A stretch of DNA of 64,000 nucleotides from an uncultured Roseobacter sp. (GCF_947495025.1 NZ_CANLXG010000002.1:62001-126000); one strand, 5' to 3'; positions 20,091 to 29,578 are shown, counted from the stretch's first letter. A program made the numbers and translations. The notes: generated by a model not told the origin, from the letters alone.

Positions 20091-21124
20091 ACCTCAGCGA
20101 CGCTTTCGCGCATCAGGCCATCAGTTGCAGAGCAATGGGATCCCCGTTCATGGGGCAGCTGCTGGATCTGTTGTCAGACAGCTGGCCCGGCGACAGTGCA
20201 CTGGGCCGGAAATTTGATGATTTCACAGGTGACATTGGTCCGGCAGGCCATTCTCTGCCACTGCGCACAGCCGGTGGTCTGCATGCGCTGGTGCTGAGCG
20301 GCAAAGCGCCCGGGCTGGCCGCTGTCTATCCACCTGCCAGGGTTGATAATGACACGCTGCGCGCGGCCGTACTGGAGGCTCTCCATCAGCATGAAGTCTT
20401 TATGCTGGATTGGACGGAGAGCCCGCCCCAGACCAACGAGGTAAGGCGTTCCGCCGCGCTGATCGCTGCTGCCTCCGTCGCAGCAAACTGTTTCAACCTG
20501 CCTTTCTGGGTGTCGGAAGCTGGTGCCAGCGGCGGACTTAACCTGATGTGGGATCACTATGAACTCGCGCTCCCCGGCCAGGTAACGGGTCCCGACGCAC
20601 CTGCCCTGACCCTGTCTCCCGACTGGGAAGGCCCCCTGCCCCCTGCGCGCCGACCGGTCATTGCCAGGCGCGCAGGCGTTGACCTGAACCCCCTTAATCC
20701 CCAGCGCGCGGATGATCTGCTGAGACTGACCGCGTATCTCTGGCCGGATCAGCCTGAAAGACTTGCACTGACCAGAGCAGCGGCCTCCGTCATGACCGCC
20801 GGAATTGACCGAGGCGACGCGATCGACTGGCTGGCAAAACGTCTGAAGACTGCGCCCATGGGTCATGTTCATCTGATCCAGCACACCGTTGCCTGGCAGT
20901 ATTTCCCCAAAGCAGCCCAGGACCGGGGCCGCACACTGATTGAAACCGCAGGAGCTTCGGCCACGCCCGAGCGCCCCATTGCGTGGCTGGCCATGGAAAG
21001 CGATGGCGACACAAAAGGTGCGGTCGGTGCCGCGCTGACCTTGCGGCTCTGGCCGGGCGACGTCACTCTGGAACTGGGGCGCGCCGATTTTCATGGCCGG
21101 TGGATCAGATGGCAGGCCCCCTGA
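20087..21124 (+). CDS. DUF2332 family protein
   Basis: 345 residues; the GTG start overlaps the pth stop by 4 bases, indicating translational coupling. The protein has the DUF2332 features I can recall: the N-terminal F-A-H-Q-A-I-S-C-R-A-M-G-S-P segment, E-V-R-R-S-A-A-L, E-A-G-A-S-G-G-L-N-L near residue 150 and G-V-D-L-N-P-L centrally. No signal peptide or membrane helix. The biochemical function of the family is not established. Confidence 0.85.
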   Translation: MNLSDAFAHQAISCRAMGSPFMGQLLDLLSDSWPGDSALGRKFDDFTGDIGPAGHSLPLRTAGGLHALVLSGKAPGLAAVYPPARVDNDTLRAAVLEALHQHEVFMLDWTESPPQTNEVRRSAALIAAASVAANCFNLPFWVSEAGASGGLNLMWDHYELALPGQVTGPDAPALTLSPDWEGPLPPARRPVIARRAGVDLNPLNPQRADDLLRLTAYLWPDQPERLALTRAAASVMTAGIDRGDAIDWLAKRLKTAPMGHVHLIQHTVAWQYFPKAAQDRGRTLIETAGASATPERPIAWLAMESDGDTKGAVGAALTLRLWPGDVTLELGRADFHGRWIRWQAP

Positions 21125-21145
21125 CAGACTAAGGACGTTGCCCTC

Positions 21146-22309
21146 ATGCGCAGGTTAGGAAAATGGCTTGGACGTATTTTGCTTGCGCTGGTGCTGGCGG
21201 CAACGGCACTCGGCCTTTGGAGGATGGAGGAGATTCAGCGGCTCATGGCCGTGAACAGCCTCTTCGAACCGGACCGGATTGTGCAGAACTTCTCCAGTAT
21301 GGATGCAGCGTTCCTGCACCGCGAGGTTCCGCGCGGTGACGGGCCTGTCTCGACCCTGCAGCCCGGGGTACCGCTACAAATGCCTCAGGGTCTGGAGCAG
21401 TTTCTTGATGACCGCCGCGTCACGTCACTGCTCGTGCTCAGTGACGGTAAAATCGTACACGAGGATTACCGGCTGGGAACCGGGCCCGACGATCTGCGGA
21501 TCAGCTGGTCTATGGCCAAGAGTTACCTGTCTGCGCTGACTGGTGTGCTGGTGGCACGGGGTGTCATCGGGGACCTTGATGCCCTTGTCACCGATCTGGT
21601 ACCCCAGCTGGCCGGCGGCGCATACGAAGGAAGCACCATCCGGCATGTGCTGAACATGGCCACGGGTGTCACGTTTGACGAAGACTATCTGGACAAAAAT
21701 TCCGATATCAACCGGATGGGGCGCATCCTGGCTCTGGGCGGCGAGATGGACACCTTTGCCGCCGGGTTGACCGAAAAATTCGCAGACCCGGGTGCTCAGT
21801 GGCAGTACGTTTCCATAGACACACACGTGCTTGGCATGGTGTTGCGTGCCGCCAGCGGAAAATCTGTCGTTGAGCTCATGTCCGAACATATCATTGCCCC
21901 TCTTGGTGTCAGGCGCGCACCTTACTATCTCACCGATGGCACGGGTGTTGCCTTTGCTCTGGGTGGGCTCAACATGACAACGCGGGACTATGCCCGTTTC
22001 GGCCAGATGTTTCTGCAACAGGGCCGATGGCAGGATCAGCAGATCATTCCTGCCGACTGGGTCGTGCAGTCCACAACGGCCTCGGCGCCTACCGGTGACG
22101 ATCAGATGGGGTATGGCTTTCAGTGGTGGATGCCCCGCGACGCAAGGCCGCGGGAGTACATGGGGCGTGGCATTTATGGCCAGTACCTCTACATCAACGA
22201 AAAGGCCGGCGTCGTAATTGTAATGACGGCGGCAGATCAACAGTTTCGGGATCGCGCAATCCAGCGACAGAACATCACGTTCTTCCGGCAGATTGCAGAC
22301 AGCCTGTAA
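21146..22309 (+). CDS. Serine hydrolase, class C beta-lactamase fold
   Basis: 387 residues with an N-terminal hydrophobic helix (about 8-27), so probably anchored at or exported across the inner membrane. The nucleophile motif S-x-x-K appears as S-M-A-K near residue 126, and Y-V-S near 228 takes the place of the second motif (usually Y-x-N). The family includes beta-lactamases, DD-peptidases, esterases and 6-aminohexanoate dimer hydrolases; the overall pattern fits the last, esterase-like, branch best. Begins 21 bp after DUF2332. Confidence 0.85.
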   Translation: MRRLGKWLGRILLALVLAATALGLWRMEEIQRLMAVNSLFEPDRIVQNFSSMDAAFLHREVPRGDGPVSTLQPGVPLQMPQGLEQFLDDRRVTSLLVLSDGKIVHEDYRLGTGPDDLRISWSMAKSYLSALTGVLVARGVIGDLDALVTDLVPQLAGGAYEGSTIRHVLNMATGVTFDEDYLDKNSDINRMGRILALGGEMDTFAAGLTEKFADPGAQWQYVSIDTHVLGMVLRAASGKSVVELMSEHIIAPLGVRRAPYYLTDGTGVAFALGGLNMTTRDYARFGQMFLQQGRWQDQQIIPADWVVQSTTASAPTGDDQMGYGFQWWMPRDARPREYMGRGIYGQYLYINEKAGVVIVMTAADQQFRDRAIQRQNITFFRQIADSL

Positions 22310-22319
22310 GGAGGTTCGC

Positions 22320-22691
22320 ATGGAAAAAGACGACAGTGTCAATGTTCTCGGCGGCCCGCTGGATGTTTGCAGCACCAGCCCCATGACCGGTTTTTTCCGC
22401 GACGGAAGCTGTAACACCTGTGCTGCAGACCGAGGCAGCCATACAGTCTGCGCTGTCATGACCGCAGAGTTTCTGGCCTATTCCAAATACGTTGGCAACG
22501 ATCTGTCGACACCACGTCCGGAGTTCGGTTTCGCCGGTCTTCAGCCTGGTGACGCCTGGTGCCTGTGTGCAGGCCGGTTTCTGCAGGCACATGACGAAGG
22601 ATGCGCGCCGCAGGTGAATCTTGATGCCACACACGAGCGGGCACTGGAGATTGTTCCCCTGGACGTACTGCGCGCATGCGCTCTGGCGTAG
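22320..22691 (+). CDS. DUF2237 family protein
   Basis: 123 residues with AAGGAGG eight bases before the ATG. It has the family hallmarks N-V-L-G-G-P-L-D-V-C, T-G-F-F-R-D-G-S-C, H-T-V-C-A-x-M-T-x-x-F-L, S-x-x-G-N-D-L-S-T-P-x-P-E-F-x-F and D-x-W-C-L-C-A-x-R. The conserved cysteines suggest a metal or redox site, but no function is established. Last gene of the run pth-DUF2332-hydrolase-DUF2237. Confidence 0.9.
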   Translation: MEKDDSVNVLGGPLDVCSTSPMTGFFRDGSCNTCAADRGSHTVCAVMTAEFLAYSKYVGNDLSTPRPEFGFAGLQPGDAWCLCAGRFLQAHDEGCAPQVNLDATHERALEIVPLDVLRACALA

Positions 22692-23083
22692 GCCCGGATT
22701 TACCCGCACTGGTGTCCGGTACGGACAACGTTTTTTATATGACGACAAATGCCGGGCGGGCCCACGTAAACCGGATTTGCGGCTACACATTGTGTTTTAA
22801 ACAGGCGGCACACGGTTTCCGGTCGACCGCGTGGTGGAAGCCGCCGGGACGGCCACGAAAGGCAACCCTGTGTCGTATATCAAACCTGCGTCAACGCGGA
22901 AAATGCGCCGCAAAGTTCTGAAACATCAGGGTTTCAGCTTACGATAATTTCGCCACCGATTACTTGCATTCCGCATCAGGTGCAGGCCTGAAATACCGGA
23001 CGCCCGGGCAACGCCGCACAGACAGGACCCTGCTCCGGCGATGGGTCGTCCGGTCTGATGACCGGGAGACCGACCCTTTCAGA
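22692..23083. other. 392-base convergent gap without a gene
   Basis: No convincing reading frame or RNA gene. Two hairpins are visible: CTGAAAC (22918-22924) with GTTTCAG (22931-22937), and an imperfect stem between GGGTCG (23043-23048) and CGACCC (23071-23076) just past the trpB stop. Neither has a T-run, so any terminator function is uncertain. Confidence 0.6.
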
Positions 23084-24316
23084 TCAGGCGAACTCACCCA
23101 TTTCAAAGCCGAGCGCACGCGCAACGGTAAAGATGTCTTTGTCACCACGACCGCACATGTTCATGCAGATAATGTGATCGGACGGCAGCTCCGGGGCGAT
23201 TTTCATCACATGCGCAAGCGCGTGGCTGGGCTCCAGCGCGGGGATGATGCCCTCCAGCTCACAGCACAGCTGAAATGCCTCCAGAGCCTCTTTGTCTGTG
23301 ATGGCCACATATTCTGCGCGACCAATGTCATGCAGCCAGGCGTGTTCCGGGCCGATACCCGGATAGTCGAGCCCCGCAGAGATCGAGAACCCTTCAAGGA
23401 TCTGCCCGTCGTCATCCTGCAGCAGATAAGTGCGGTTGCCGTGCAGAACGCCGGGGCGCCCACCGGTAAGCGATGCGCAGTGTTCCATTTTTTCGTTCAC
23501 GCCTTTGCCGCCGGCCTCCACGCCGATGATCCCGACTTCCTTGTCGTCAAGGAACGGGTAGAACAGACCCATCGCGTTCGAGCCGCCGCCAATCGCTGCA
23601 ATCACAGTATCAGGCAGCCGGCCTTCGGCAGCTGTCATCTGTTCACGGACTTCTTTGCCAATGATCGACTGGAAGTCACGGACCATCGCCGGATAGGGAT
23701 GCGGACCGGCCACGGTCCCGATGCAATAGAATGTGTCGCGGACATTGGTGACCCAGTCGCGCAGGGCGTCGTTCATCGCATCCTTGAGCGTCCCGCGCCC
23801 CGAAGTGACCGGGACAATCTCGGCTCCCAGAAGGCGCATACGAAACACGTTGGGCGCCTGGCGTTCAACGTCATGTGCACCCATATAAACAACGCATTTC
23901 AGACCAAACTTTGCACAGACCGTAGCCGTCGCGACTCCATGCTGGCCCGCGCCTGTTTCCGCAATAATACGGCTTTTGCCCATACGGCGTGCCAGGATGA
24001 TCTGACCCAGAACGTTGTTGATCTTGTGCGCACCGGTGTGGTTCAGCTCGTCGCGCTTCATGTAGACCTTTGCACCACCCAGATGTTCTGTCAGGCGTTC
24101 GGCATGATAAAGCGGGCTGGGACGTCCGACGTAGTGTGTCCAGAGATCGTGCATTTCGGCCCAGAAATCATCGTCCGTTTTGGCTTTTTCGTACTGCGCC
24201 TCAAGCTCCAGGATCAGGGGCATCAGGGTCTCGGACACAAACCGCCCACCGAATTTGCCAAAGCGGCCCTGATCGTCAGGTCCGGTCATAAAGGAGTTGA
24301 AAAGATCATTGGCCAT
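23084..24316 (-). CDS. trpB: Tryptophan synthase beta subunit
   Basis: 410 residues, the standard TrpB1 length. Condenses indole with serine using PLP. The PLP lysine is K98 in H-T-G-A-H-K-I-N-N; the phosphate-binding G-G-G-S-N-A-M-G and [10 protein letters not shown] segments are intact. On the same strand as trpF but about 400 bases downstream, with a small gene between; an imperfect hairpin around 24401-24435 lies in its leader. Its partner trpA is elsewhere in the window. Confidence 0.97.
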   Translation of the reverse strand: MANDLFNSFMTGPDDQGRFGKFGGRFVSETLMPLILELEAQYEKAKTDDDFWAEMHDLWTHYVGRPSPLYHAERLTEHLGGAKVYMKRDELNHTGAHKINNVLGQIILARRMGKSRIIAETGAGQHGVATATVCAKFGLKCVVYMGAHDVERQAPNVFRMRLLGAEIVPVTSGRGTLKDAMNDALRDWVTNVRDTFYCIGTVAGPHPYPAMVRDFQSIIGKEVREQMTAAEGRLPDTVIAAIGGGSNAMGLFYPFLDDKEVGIIGVEAGGKGVNEKMEHCASLTGGRPGVLHGNRTYLLQDDDGQILEGFSISAGLDYPGIGPEHAWLHDIGRAEYVAITDKEALEAFQLCCELEGIIPALEPSHALAHVMKIAPELPSDHIICMNMCGRGDKDIFTVARALGFEMGEFA

Positions 24317-24446
24317 AGCGCACCTGTCCTCCGCGTGTGGCGTTCTGCCTACCGCGCGAACTCAGAGGAAACAAGGCGTTTTGAGGAGCAAAGGGGCGAC
24401 GTTTGCGCACGCCGGCGGGGACAGAACCGGCGCGCGCAGCAGCAGA

Positions 24447-24629
24447 TCAGTCTACTGCGTAGTTGGCCCGGACTGCCGAAAAAGCAGACGCATCGCCTGC
24501 AAACTGCATGATCACATATTCGCCCGCGTCGGTTCCGGTCTCGCTTCCCGCGTCGGACAGCAATGCAGTCACGGTGCTGAGACCGGTGACGAGGATGGCG
24601 GCGGCGGCGATGGTTGCTCTGAATGTCAT
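24447..24629 (-). CDS. Small exported protein between trpF and trpB
   Basis: 60 residues. The N-terminus M-T-F-R-A-T-I-A-A-A-A-I-L-V-T-G-L-S is a signal peptide or single membrane helix, followed by about 35 polar, acidic residues ending A-N-Y-A-V-D. AGGGA lies about twelve bases before the ATG. No family recognised. The location in an otherwise empty 405-base gap, on the same strand as its neighbours, supports it, but the short length leaves doubt. Confidence 0.5.
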   Translation of the reverse strand: MTFRATIAAAAILVTGLSTVTALLSDAGSETGTDAGEYVIMQFAGDASAFSAVRANYAVD

Positions 24630-24721
24630 TTGAACAGTCCCTGAGGCGGATAAAACACTGTGCAGGTTTAAGCCTGCATGACGGTTTTAGCTGCCTGTGG
24701 GCGATCGTTCTGTGAACGAGG

Positions 24722-25381
24722 TTACGCAGAGAGACTTTTTTTCGCCGCAACGACAAATTTTCTGATCAGTTCCGGATCTTTCTGTCCTGGCGCCGATTCC
24801 ACGCCTGACGAGACGTCGACCTGCCGCGCTCCGGTCAGCCGCATCGCCTCAGCGACGTTTTCAGGTGTCAGACCACCCGCCAGCATCCAGGGCCGGGTCC
24901 AGTACTTCCGGTCTGCGAGCAGCTTCCAGTCAAATGCGAGGCCGTTGCCTCCGGGCAGGTCCGCGCCTCCGGGTGGTTTGGCGTCTATCAGCAACTGATC
25001 CGCTACAGCCGAATACGCATCAATGGCCTCGAGGTCTGACGCATCCGCGACGCCCACTGCCTTCATGACTGGCAGCCCGTATCGCGAACGGACTTCCGCC
25101 ACGCGTTCAGGTGTCTCCGCGCCGTGCAGCTGCAACATATCCAGCGGAACCGTGGCTGTCAGTGTATCCAGAAAGGCATTGTCGGCGTTAACCACCAGCG
25201 CAACCTTCGCCAGCCCGGGCGGGGCTTCAAGTGCCAGTGCCGCCGCATCCGCAACGGAAACGTTGCGCGGAGATTTCGGGAAAAAAACAAAGCCGCAATA
25301 GGCAGCCCCTGCGCGGGCAGCGGCCTGAACGTGCATCGGCTCTTTGAGCCCACAGATTTTGACGGCAGTTTCAGATGTCAT
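24722..25381 (-). CDS. trpF: Phosphoribosylanthranilate isomerase
   Basis: 219 residues. Isomerises phosphoribosylanthranilate in tryptophan synthesis. The catalytic cysteine is in V-K-I-C-G-L (residue about 10), the catalytic aspartate in [10 protein letters not shown], and the phosphate-binding A-G-G-L and D-V-S-S-G-V-E segments are complete. Downstream of lapA on the same strand, with a 53-base gap. Confidence 0.96.
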   Translation of the reverse strand: MTSETAVKICGLKEPMHVQAAARAGAAYCGFVFFPKSPRNVSVADAAALALEAPPGLAKVALVVNADNAFLDTLTATVPLDMLQLHGAETPERVAEVRSRYGLPVMKAVGVADASDLEAIDAYSAVADQLLIDAKPPGGADLPGGNGLAFDWKLLADRKYWTRPWMLAGGLTPENVAEAMRLTGARQVDVSSGVESAPGQKDPELIRKFVVAAKKSLSA

Positions 25382-25434
25382 GACCGGTGTTGAACACAGC
25401 GCCGCAGCGCGGGCAACCTGTAATGCCGCTTTGA

Positions 25435-25785
25435 TCAGCTGGCCTGCTCAAGCATCGCAATTACTTCGTCCTTACCCTCGTGCTTTTCGCCTTTAAGTCG
25501 TGCGACCTCGCGCTGAAGGCGTCGCAGTTCGCGGGCCTGGCGCGACGCTTCCGCGCGCTGGGTATGCTCGCGGATCCATTCCCAGACAAAACCAACAAGC
25601 AGACCAACGATGATCCCGCCAAAAATCACAAGAAACAGCGGCAGTTGAATGCTTGGGTTAACAGCGAACCATCCGGCTACCTCGGACGGAATCAGCTGCA
25701 GGGAAACCAATCCTCTGTTGGCAATCGCCACTGCGATCAGTGCTGCACCAAAAACGGCGATACAGGCATAGCGGATATAGCGCAT
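25435..25785 (-). CDS. lapA: LapA-domain inner-membrane protein
   Basis: 116 residues with two transmembrane helices (about 5-23 and 48-70) and a cytoplasmic C-terminal coiled coil rich in Arg/Glu, ending E-V-I-A-M-L-E-Q. This is the layout of LapA (formerly DUF1049), which in E. coli works with LapB to balance lipopolysaccharide synthesis. No lapB is adjacent here. The start codon overlaps the ihfB stop by one base (TGATG), indicating coupling; ihfB-lapA adjacency is widespread. Confidence 0.85.
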   Translation of the reverse strand: MRYIRYACIAVFGAALIAVAIANRGLVSLQLIPSEVAGWFAVNPSIQLPLFLVIFGGIIVGLLVGFVWEWIREHTQRAEASRQARELRRLQREVARLKGEKHEGKDEVIAMLEQAS

Positions 25786-26069
25786 CAGGCTTTCCCGTTC
25801 AGACGGTCACGCAGCAGCTTACCGGTCTTGAAGAACGGAACATGTTTCTCTTCTACGTGTACCGTCGCACCTGTGCGCGGGTTCCGACCGACACGCGCGT
25901 CTCGCTTTTTGACCGAAAACGCACCAAACCCGCGAAGCTCTACCCGGTCGCCGCGTGACATCGCACCGGTAACCTCTTCGAAAATCGTATTGACGATGCG
26001 CTCCACGTCTCTCTGATAAAGATGTGGATTTTCGTCTGCGATCTTCTGGATCAGCTCAGACCGTATCAT
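25785..26069 (-). CDS. ihfB: Integration host factor beta subunit
   Basis: 94 residues from the ATG at 26069 after a G-rich GGGGGTGG site; the frame extends upstream but without homology. IHF beta pairs with IHF alpha to bend DNA sharply. The signature [21 protein letters not shown] is complete, including the intercalating proline. The roughly 290 bases between it and the rpsA terminator hold no gene and probably carry its promoter. Confidence 0.95.
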   Translation of the reverse strand: MIRSELIQKIADENPHLYQRDVERIVNTIFEEVTGAMSRGDRVELRGFGAFSVKKRDARVGRNPRTGATVHVEEKHVPFFKTGKLLRDRLNGKA

Positions 26070-26359
26070 AGCGCCACCCCCCGGGATTGTTCTGGCAGCC
26101 AGGCTGCCTGTTAAACAAACTATAGAAAGAAACCGGCAGTACGGAAAGTCAGCCATCGTCCGGGCGGCATGTTTTTTCCATTCGAACACCCTGTATTTGC
26201 GCAGTTTTTCACCCACATCTCCTTTGGTTGTCGTCTGAACGGGGCGTGCCAGCCTTGCCGCGTCGCAGCACGACACCGTGATTCGGCGCGCTTTCCCCTG
26301 CCTGTTCTGACGTGACCTGCTGTTCTGGCACAGGATCGGTGCGCACGAGAAGCAGGCAC

Positions 26360-26391
26360 AAAAAAAGCCCCGCAGAGACTGCGGGGCTTTT
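26360..26391 (-). terminator. Rho-independent terminator after rpsA
   Basis: A perfect 13-bp stem (26363-26375 with 26379-26391; core AGCCCCGCAG) with a three-base loop and seven consecutive T's on the minus strand, 21 bp after the rpsA stop. Confidence 0.95.
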
Positions 26392-26411
26392 CGTTCGGAA
26401 GGAGTTCGCGG

Positions 26412-28085
26412 TTATTCGTCGCCTTTGAGCGCCGCACCGAGAATATCACCCAGAGATGCGCCGGAGTCGGAAGAGCCGTACTGTTCAACAGCCTCTTTCT
26501 CTTCTGCAATCTCGCGCGCTTTGATCGACACGCCGAGACGGCGGGCCTTGCTGTCCACGTTTGTGATACGCACGTCGACCTTGTCACCGACAGAGAAACG
26601 CTCCGGGCGCTGTTCCGCACGGTCGCGCGACAGATCGGAGCGGCGGATAAAGGACTTCATGCCTTCGTACTCCACTTCGATACCACCATCTTCGATCGCT
26701 GTGACGTTCACGGTTACGATCGAGCCGCGCTTCACGCCGCCAACGGCCTCAGCGAACTTGTCTCCGCCAACCGCTTTGATGGACAGCGAGATACGTTCCT
26801 TGTCGACGTCCACTTCAGACACAACGGCCTGGACCATGTCGCCTTTGCGGTAGTTCTGGATCGCATCCTCGCCCCGCTCGTCCCAGGAAAGGTCGGAGAG
26901 GTGAACCATGCCGTCGATGTCGCCGTCGAGGCCAACAAACAAACCGAATTCGGTGATGTTCTTGACTTCGCCTTCGACCTCTGTGCCCTCGGGGTGTGTT
27001 TCTGCAAACACTTCCCATGGGTTGCGCATAGTCTGTTTCAGGCCAAGGGACACGCGGCGCTTGGCACCGTCGATTTCCAGAACCATGACTTCGACTTCCT
27101 GAGAGGTCGACACGATCTTGCCCGGGTGAACGTTCTTCTTCGTCCAGGACATCTCGGAGACGTGCACGAGGCCTTCGACACCGGCTTCCAGCTCAACAAA
27201 GGCACCGTAGTCGGTGATGTTGGTCACGCGACCTGTGTGTACCGATTCCAGCGGGTACTTGGCGGCCACCAGATCCCACGGATCTTCCTGCAGCTGCTTC
27301 ATACCGAGCGAGATACGGTGCGTCTCTTTGTTGATCTTGATGACCTGAACCTTGATGGTCTCGCCAATCGACAGGATCTCGGACGGGTGATTGACGCGGC
27401 GCCATGCCATGTCTGTCACGTGCAGCAGGCCGTCAACACCGCCCAGGTCAACAAACGCACCATATTCGGTGATGTTCTTGACCACGCCGTCGACTGTCTG
27501 ACCTTCGGTCAGGTTGCCGATAACCTCGGCACGCTGTTCGGCACGGGATTCTTCGAGGATCGCACGGCGCGACACAACGATGTTGCCCCGGCGACGGTCC
27601 ATTTTCAGGATCTGGAACGGCTGCTTGAGACCCATCAGCGGGCCCGCATCGCGCACGGGGCGCACATCGACCTGGGAGCCGGGCAGGAAGGCCACAGCAC
27701 CACCGAGATCGACAGTGAAGCCACCCTTGACGCGGCCGAAGATGGCGCCTTCGACGCGCTCTTCGTCTGCATATGCTTTTTCCAGACGATCCCAGGCTTC
27801 TTCGCGGCGGGCCATTTCGCGGGAAATGACAGCTTCGCCACGCGCGCTCTCGACCTGGCGGAGGAACACCTCTACCTCGTCACCGACTTCGATTTTGGGA
27901 GCTTCGCCCGGATCAGCGAATTCTTTCAGTTCAACGCGGCCTTCCATTTTGTAGCCTACGTCGATAATGGCCTGGCCCGCTTCAATCGCGATAACCTTGC
28001 CTTTGACAACCGAACCCTCCTGGGGGGTGTCCATTTCGAAGCTTTCATTCAGGAGTGCTTCAAACTCATCCATCATATTTGCCAT
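26412..28085 (-). CDS. rpsA: 30S ribosomal protein S1
   Basis: 557 residues, the normal six-S1-domain length. Binds mRNA and helps dock structured leaders on the small subunit. Repeated S1 cores of the form G-x-V-x-N-I-T-E/D-Y/F-G-A/L-F-V-x-L are visible at about 35, 120, 205, 290, 375 and 465. Ends before a strong terminator. In many bacteria rpsA directly follows cmk; here three unrelated genes and a terminator-like hairpin intervene. Confidence 0.97.
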   Translation of the reverse strand: MANMMDEFEALLNESFEMDTPQEGSVVKGKVIAIEAGQAIIDVGYKMEGRVELKEFADPGEAPKIEVGDEVEVFLRQVESARGEAVISREMARREEAWDRLEKAYADEERVEGAIFGRVKGGFTVDLGGAVAFLPGSQVDVRPVRDAGPLMGLKQPFQILKMDRRRGNIVVSRRAILEESRAEQRAEVIGNLTEGQTVDGVVKNITEYGAFVDLGGVDGLLHVTDMAWRRVNHPSEILSIGETIKVQVIKINKETHRISLGMKQLQEDPWDLVAAKYPLESVHTGRVTNITDYGAFVELEAGVEGLVHVSEMSWTKKNVHPGKIVSTSQEVEVMVLEIDGAKRRVSLGLKQTMRNPWEVFAETHPEGTEVEGEVKNITEFGLFVGLDGDIDGMVHLSDLSWDERGEDAIQNYRKGDMVQAVVSEVDVDKERISLSIKAVGGDKFAEAVGGVKRGSIVTVNVTAIEDGGIEVEYEGMKSFIRRSDLSRDRAEQRPERFSVGDKVDVRITNVDSKARRLGVSIKAREIAEEKEAVEQYGSSDSGASLGDILGAALKGDE

Positions 28086-28404
28086 GTGGCGTCGTTTTCC
28101 TAACTTGGTTTGTTTCTGGCCGTGCGGTTGTCTCCGCCGGTCTTTGGATTGATATGCCGCCCGCCGGGTCCGGTGCCGGAAAACAAACGAAGGGCCGGTA
28201 TTTTACCGACCCTGCTCATCTGCTTTGCCGCACAGGCTGTTCCCGCCTCGTCAACGCCCGCGCGTATACGTGGGATTGACCCGGGGATCAAGGGGACAGT
28301 GTATTCCGGGCAACAGTCTGGCGGATGTCACCCCAGCGGGCGTTAACACAGCAATAACGTTCACCGTGTATTCTCGGTCTAAGCTTCTCTGAAACAGGTT
28401 CGTC
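28086..28404. other. Divergent gap: rpsA leader and BLUF-gene upstream region
   Basis: 319 bases between rpsA (minus) and the BLUF gene (plus). I see no gene in it. It must hold the promoters of both and contains a terminator-like hairpin at 28191-28213 pointing toward rpsA. Confidence 0.6.
28178..28213 (-). terminator. Terminator-like hairpin upstream of rpsA
   Basis: On the minus strand AGGGTCGGTA pairs with TACCGGCCCT (one G-T wobble) around AAA, followed by the T-rich TCGTTTGTTTTCC. It lies about 105 bases before the rpsA start. It could end transcription arriving from cmk, or be part of a regulatory leader of rpsA. Confidence 0.6.
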
Positions 28405-28833
28405 ATGCCAGAGCTTTATCACGCCCTGTATCACAGCCAGTCTCTGGTTCCGGACACACCGTCTGTTCACAACGAAATCCTGACAGTAAGCCAGCGCAAC
28501 AACAGCGTGGCCGGGATAAGCGGGTTCCTTCACCGCGAGGGCGATTTCTTTCTGCAGTATCTTGAAGGACCCAAAACCCTTCTGTTCAGCACCCTGGCGC
28601 GGATCGGCCGCGATCCAAGGCACAAAAACTTCGAAATCATAGAAAGCGGTACGGCGCGCACAAGGATGTTGCCGGACTGGCAGATGGGATTTACCGACCC
28701 GTCTCAGCTGCGCATCAGCGACCTGTTGCATGTCTCCGAAAACCAGTTGCAGATCAACGCGCTGGACCCGTTCGACATCGTGACCCTGCTGGTCAACAAT
28801 TCACATGGCCTGCGTTCATCGGTGGCCGCATAG
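28405..28833 (+). CDS. BLUF-domain blue-light photoreceptor
   Basis: 142 residues made up almost entirely of one BLUF domain, which binds FAD. The photocycle residues are all present by alignment in my head to AppA/BlrB: Y9 (in A-L-Y-H-S), N33, Q51 (in F-L-Q-Y-L-E-G), W92 and M94 (in D-W-Q-M-G-F). R-I-G-R-D-P-R-H-K-N-F-E is the typical helix-2 end. With no output domain it must act through a partner, as short BLUF proteins do. ATG start; ends 4 bp from the convergent exported-protein gene. Confidence 0.93.
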   Translation: MPELYHALYHSQSLVPDTPSVHNEILTVSQRNNSVAGISGFLHREGDFFLQYLEGPKTLLFSTLARIGRDPRHKNFEIIESGTARTRMLPDWQMGFTDPSQLRISDLLHVSENQLQINALDPFDIVTLLVNNSHGLRSSVAA

Positions 28834-28837
28834 ACGC

Positions 28838-29383
28838 CTAGAGCTCCTGTCCTTTGCGCAACTCGTCCAGCAGTTCCTGATAGATGCCGTTGGAGTCACC
28901 ACCGCCAAAAACGTTCGCCCCGCCAGAGTAGGTCTGTCCGTATGTGCGCGCGACGTTCACGGTCTGCGCGAGGCCTGACAGGAACTGTTCACGCTCCAGA
29001 GGCGACAGGGGGTGAATGAACACGCCCCAGAGGCGCCCCTGAGCAACCGCATACCGGGCGTCCAGAGCGCTGTCGAAATTGGCCTGCATCAGCCTCATCA
29101 GCTCATCAGACCCGAGCCCGTCCGCAGCGCGGATCGGCACCATGGCGCGCATGCGGTCGGCCCGGGCATCCGCGATCACGATCACCGGTATGTCCTGAAC
29201 TGTGAACTCGATCGCGGGACCGCGCGCCTGAGCCTCGGGGTCGATCGACCGTATGATCTCAGCGAGTCTCGGCATTGTCATCGGCGGTTCGCCCGGCGAC
29301 GGGTCAGGCACAGGGCTCGTCTCCTGCGCCGCGGCTGCAGCGGCAAACCACAGCAAGGCGATTGAAATCAGCAGTCTTTGCAT
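28838..29383 (-). CDS. Exported protein of unknown function (possible YbjN/CesT-like fold)
   Basis: 181 residues with a clear signal peptide (M-Q-R-L-L-I-S-I-A-L-L-W-F-A-A-A-A-A-A-Q). The middle, from P-R-L-A-E-I-I-R-S-I through R-M-R-A-M-V-P-I to L-M-Q-A-N-F-D-S-A-L-D-A-R-Y-A and F-I-H-P-L-S-P-L, resembles the alpha-beta pattern of YbjN/type III chaperone-like domains, but that is a pattern impression only. The C-terminus is Gly-rich. No partner gene on its strand; flanked by the BLUF and Popeye-like genes. Confidence 0.75.
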   Translation of the reverse strand: MQRLLISIALLWFAAAAAAQETSPVPDPSPGEPPMTMPRLAEIIRSIDPEAQARGPAIEFTVQDIPVIVIADARADRMRAMVPIRAADGLGSDELMRLMQANFDSALDARYAVAQGRLWGVFIHPLSPLEREQFLSGLAQTVNVARTYGQTYSGGANVFGGGDSNGIYQELLDELRKGQEL

Positions 29384-29578
29384 TCCTGACCTCCGGATCT
29401 TTTGACCATCTACAGGCTAAACGCCGGAATTCATGAAATCCATGCACCCTTTGGTGATCTGTCTGAAACACAGCCACTGCGCTGGCGCAGACAACAAACG
29501 CACGCTATGCTGGTAGCGCACCGACAAGAGGACCGCACACTGGAACTGACTGTAGAATCGGCATTTTCCACCGGAGGC

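Noticed and set aside
22676..22921. 81-codon plus-strand open frame after the DUF2237 gene
   Set aside because: Overlaps the end of DUF2237, no ribosome-binding site, composition like random reading of non-coding DNA.
22964..24511. Long plus-strand open frame (515 codons) opposite trpB
   Set aside because: It lies almost fully antisense to trpB, has no recognisable domain and a composition typical of mirrored high-GC coding DNA.
26901..28103. 400-codon plus-strand open frame opposite rpsA
   Set aside because: Antisense shadow of the repeated S1 domains; no family features and no ribosome-binding site.
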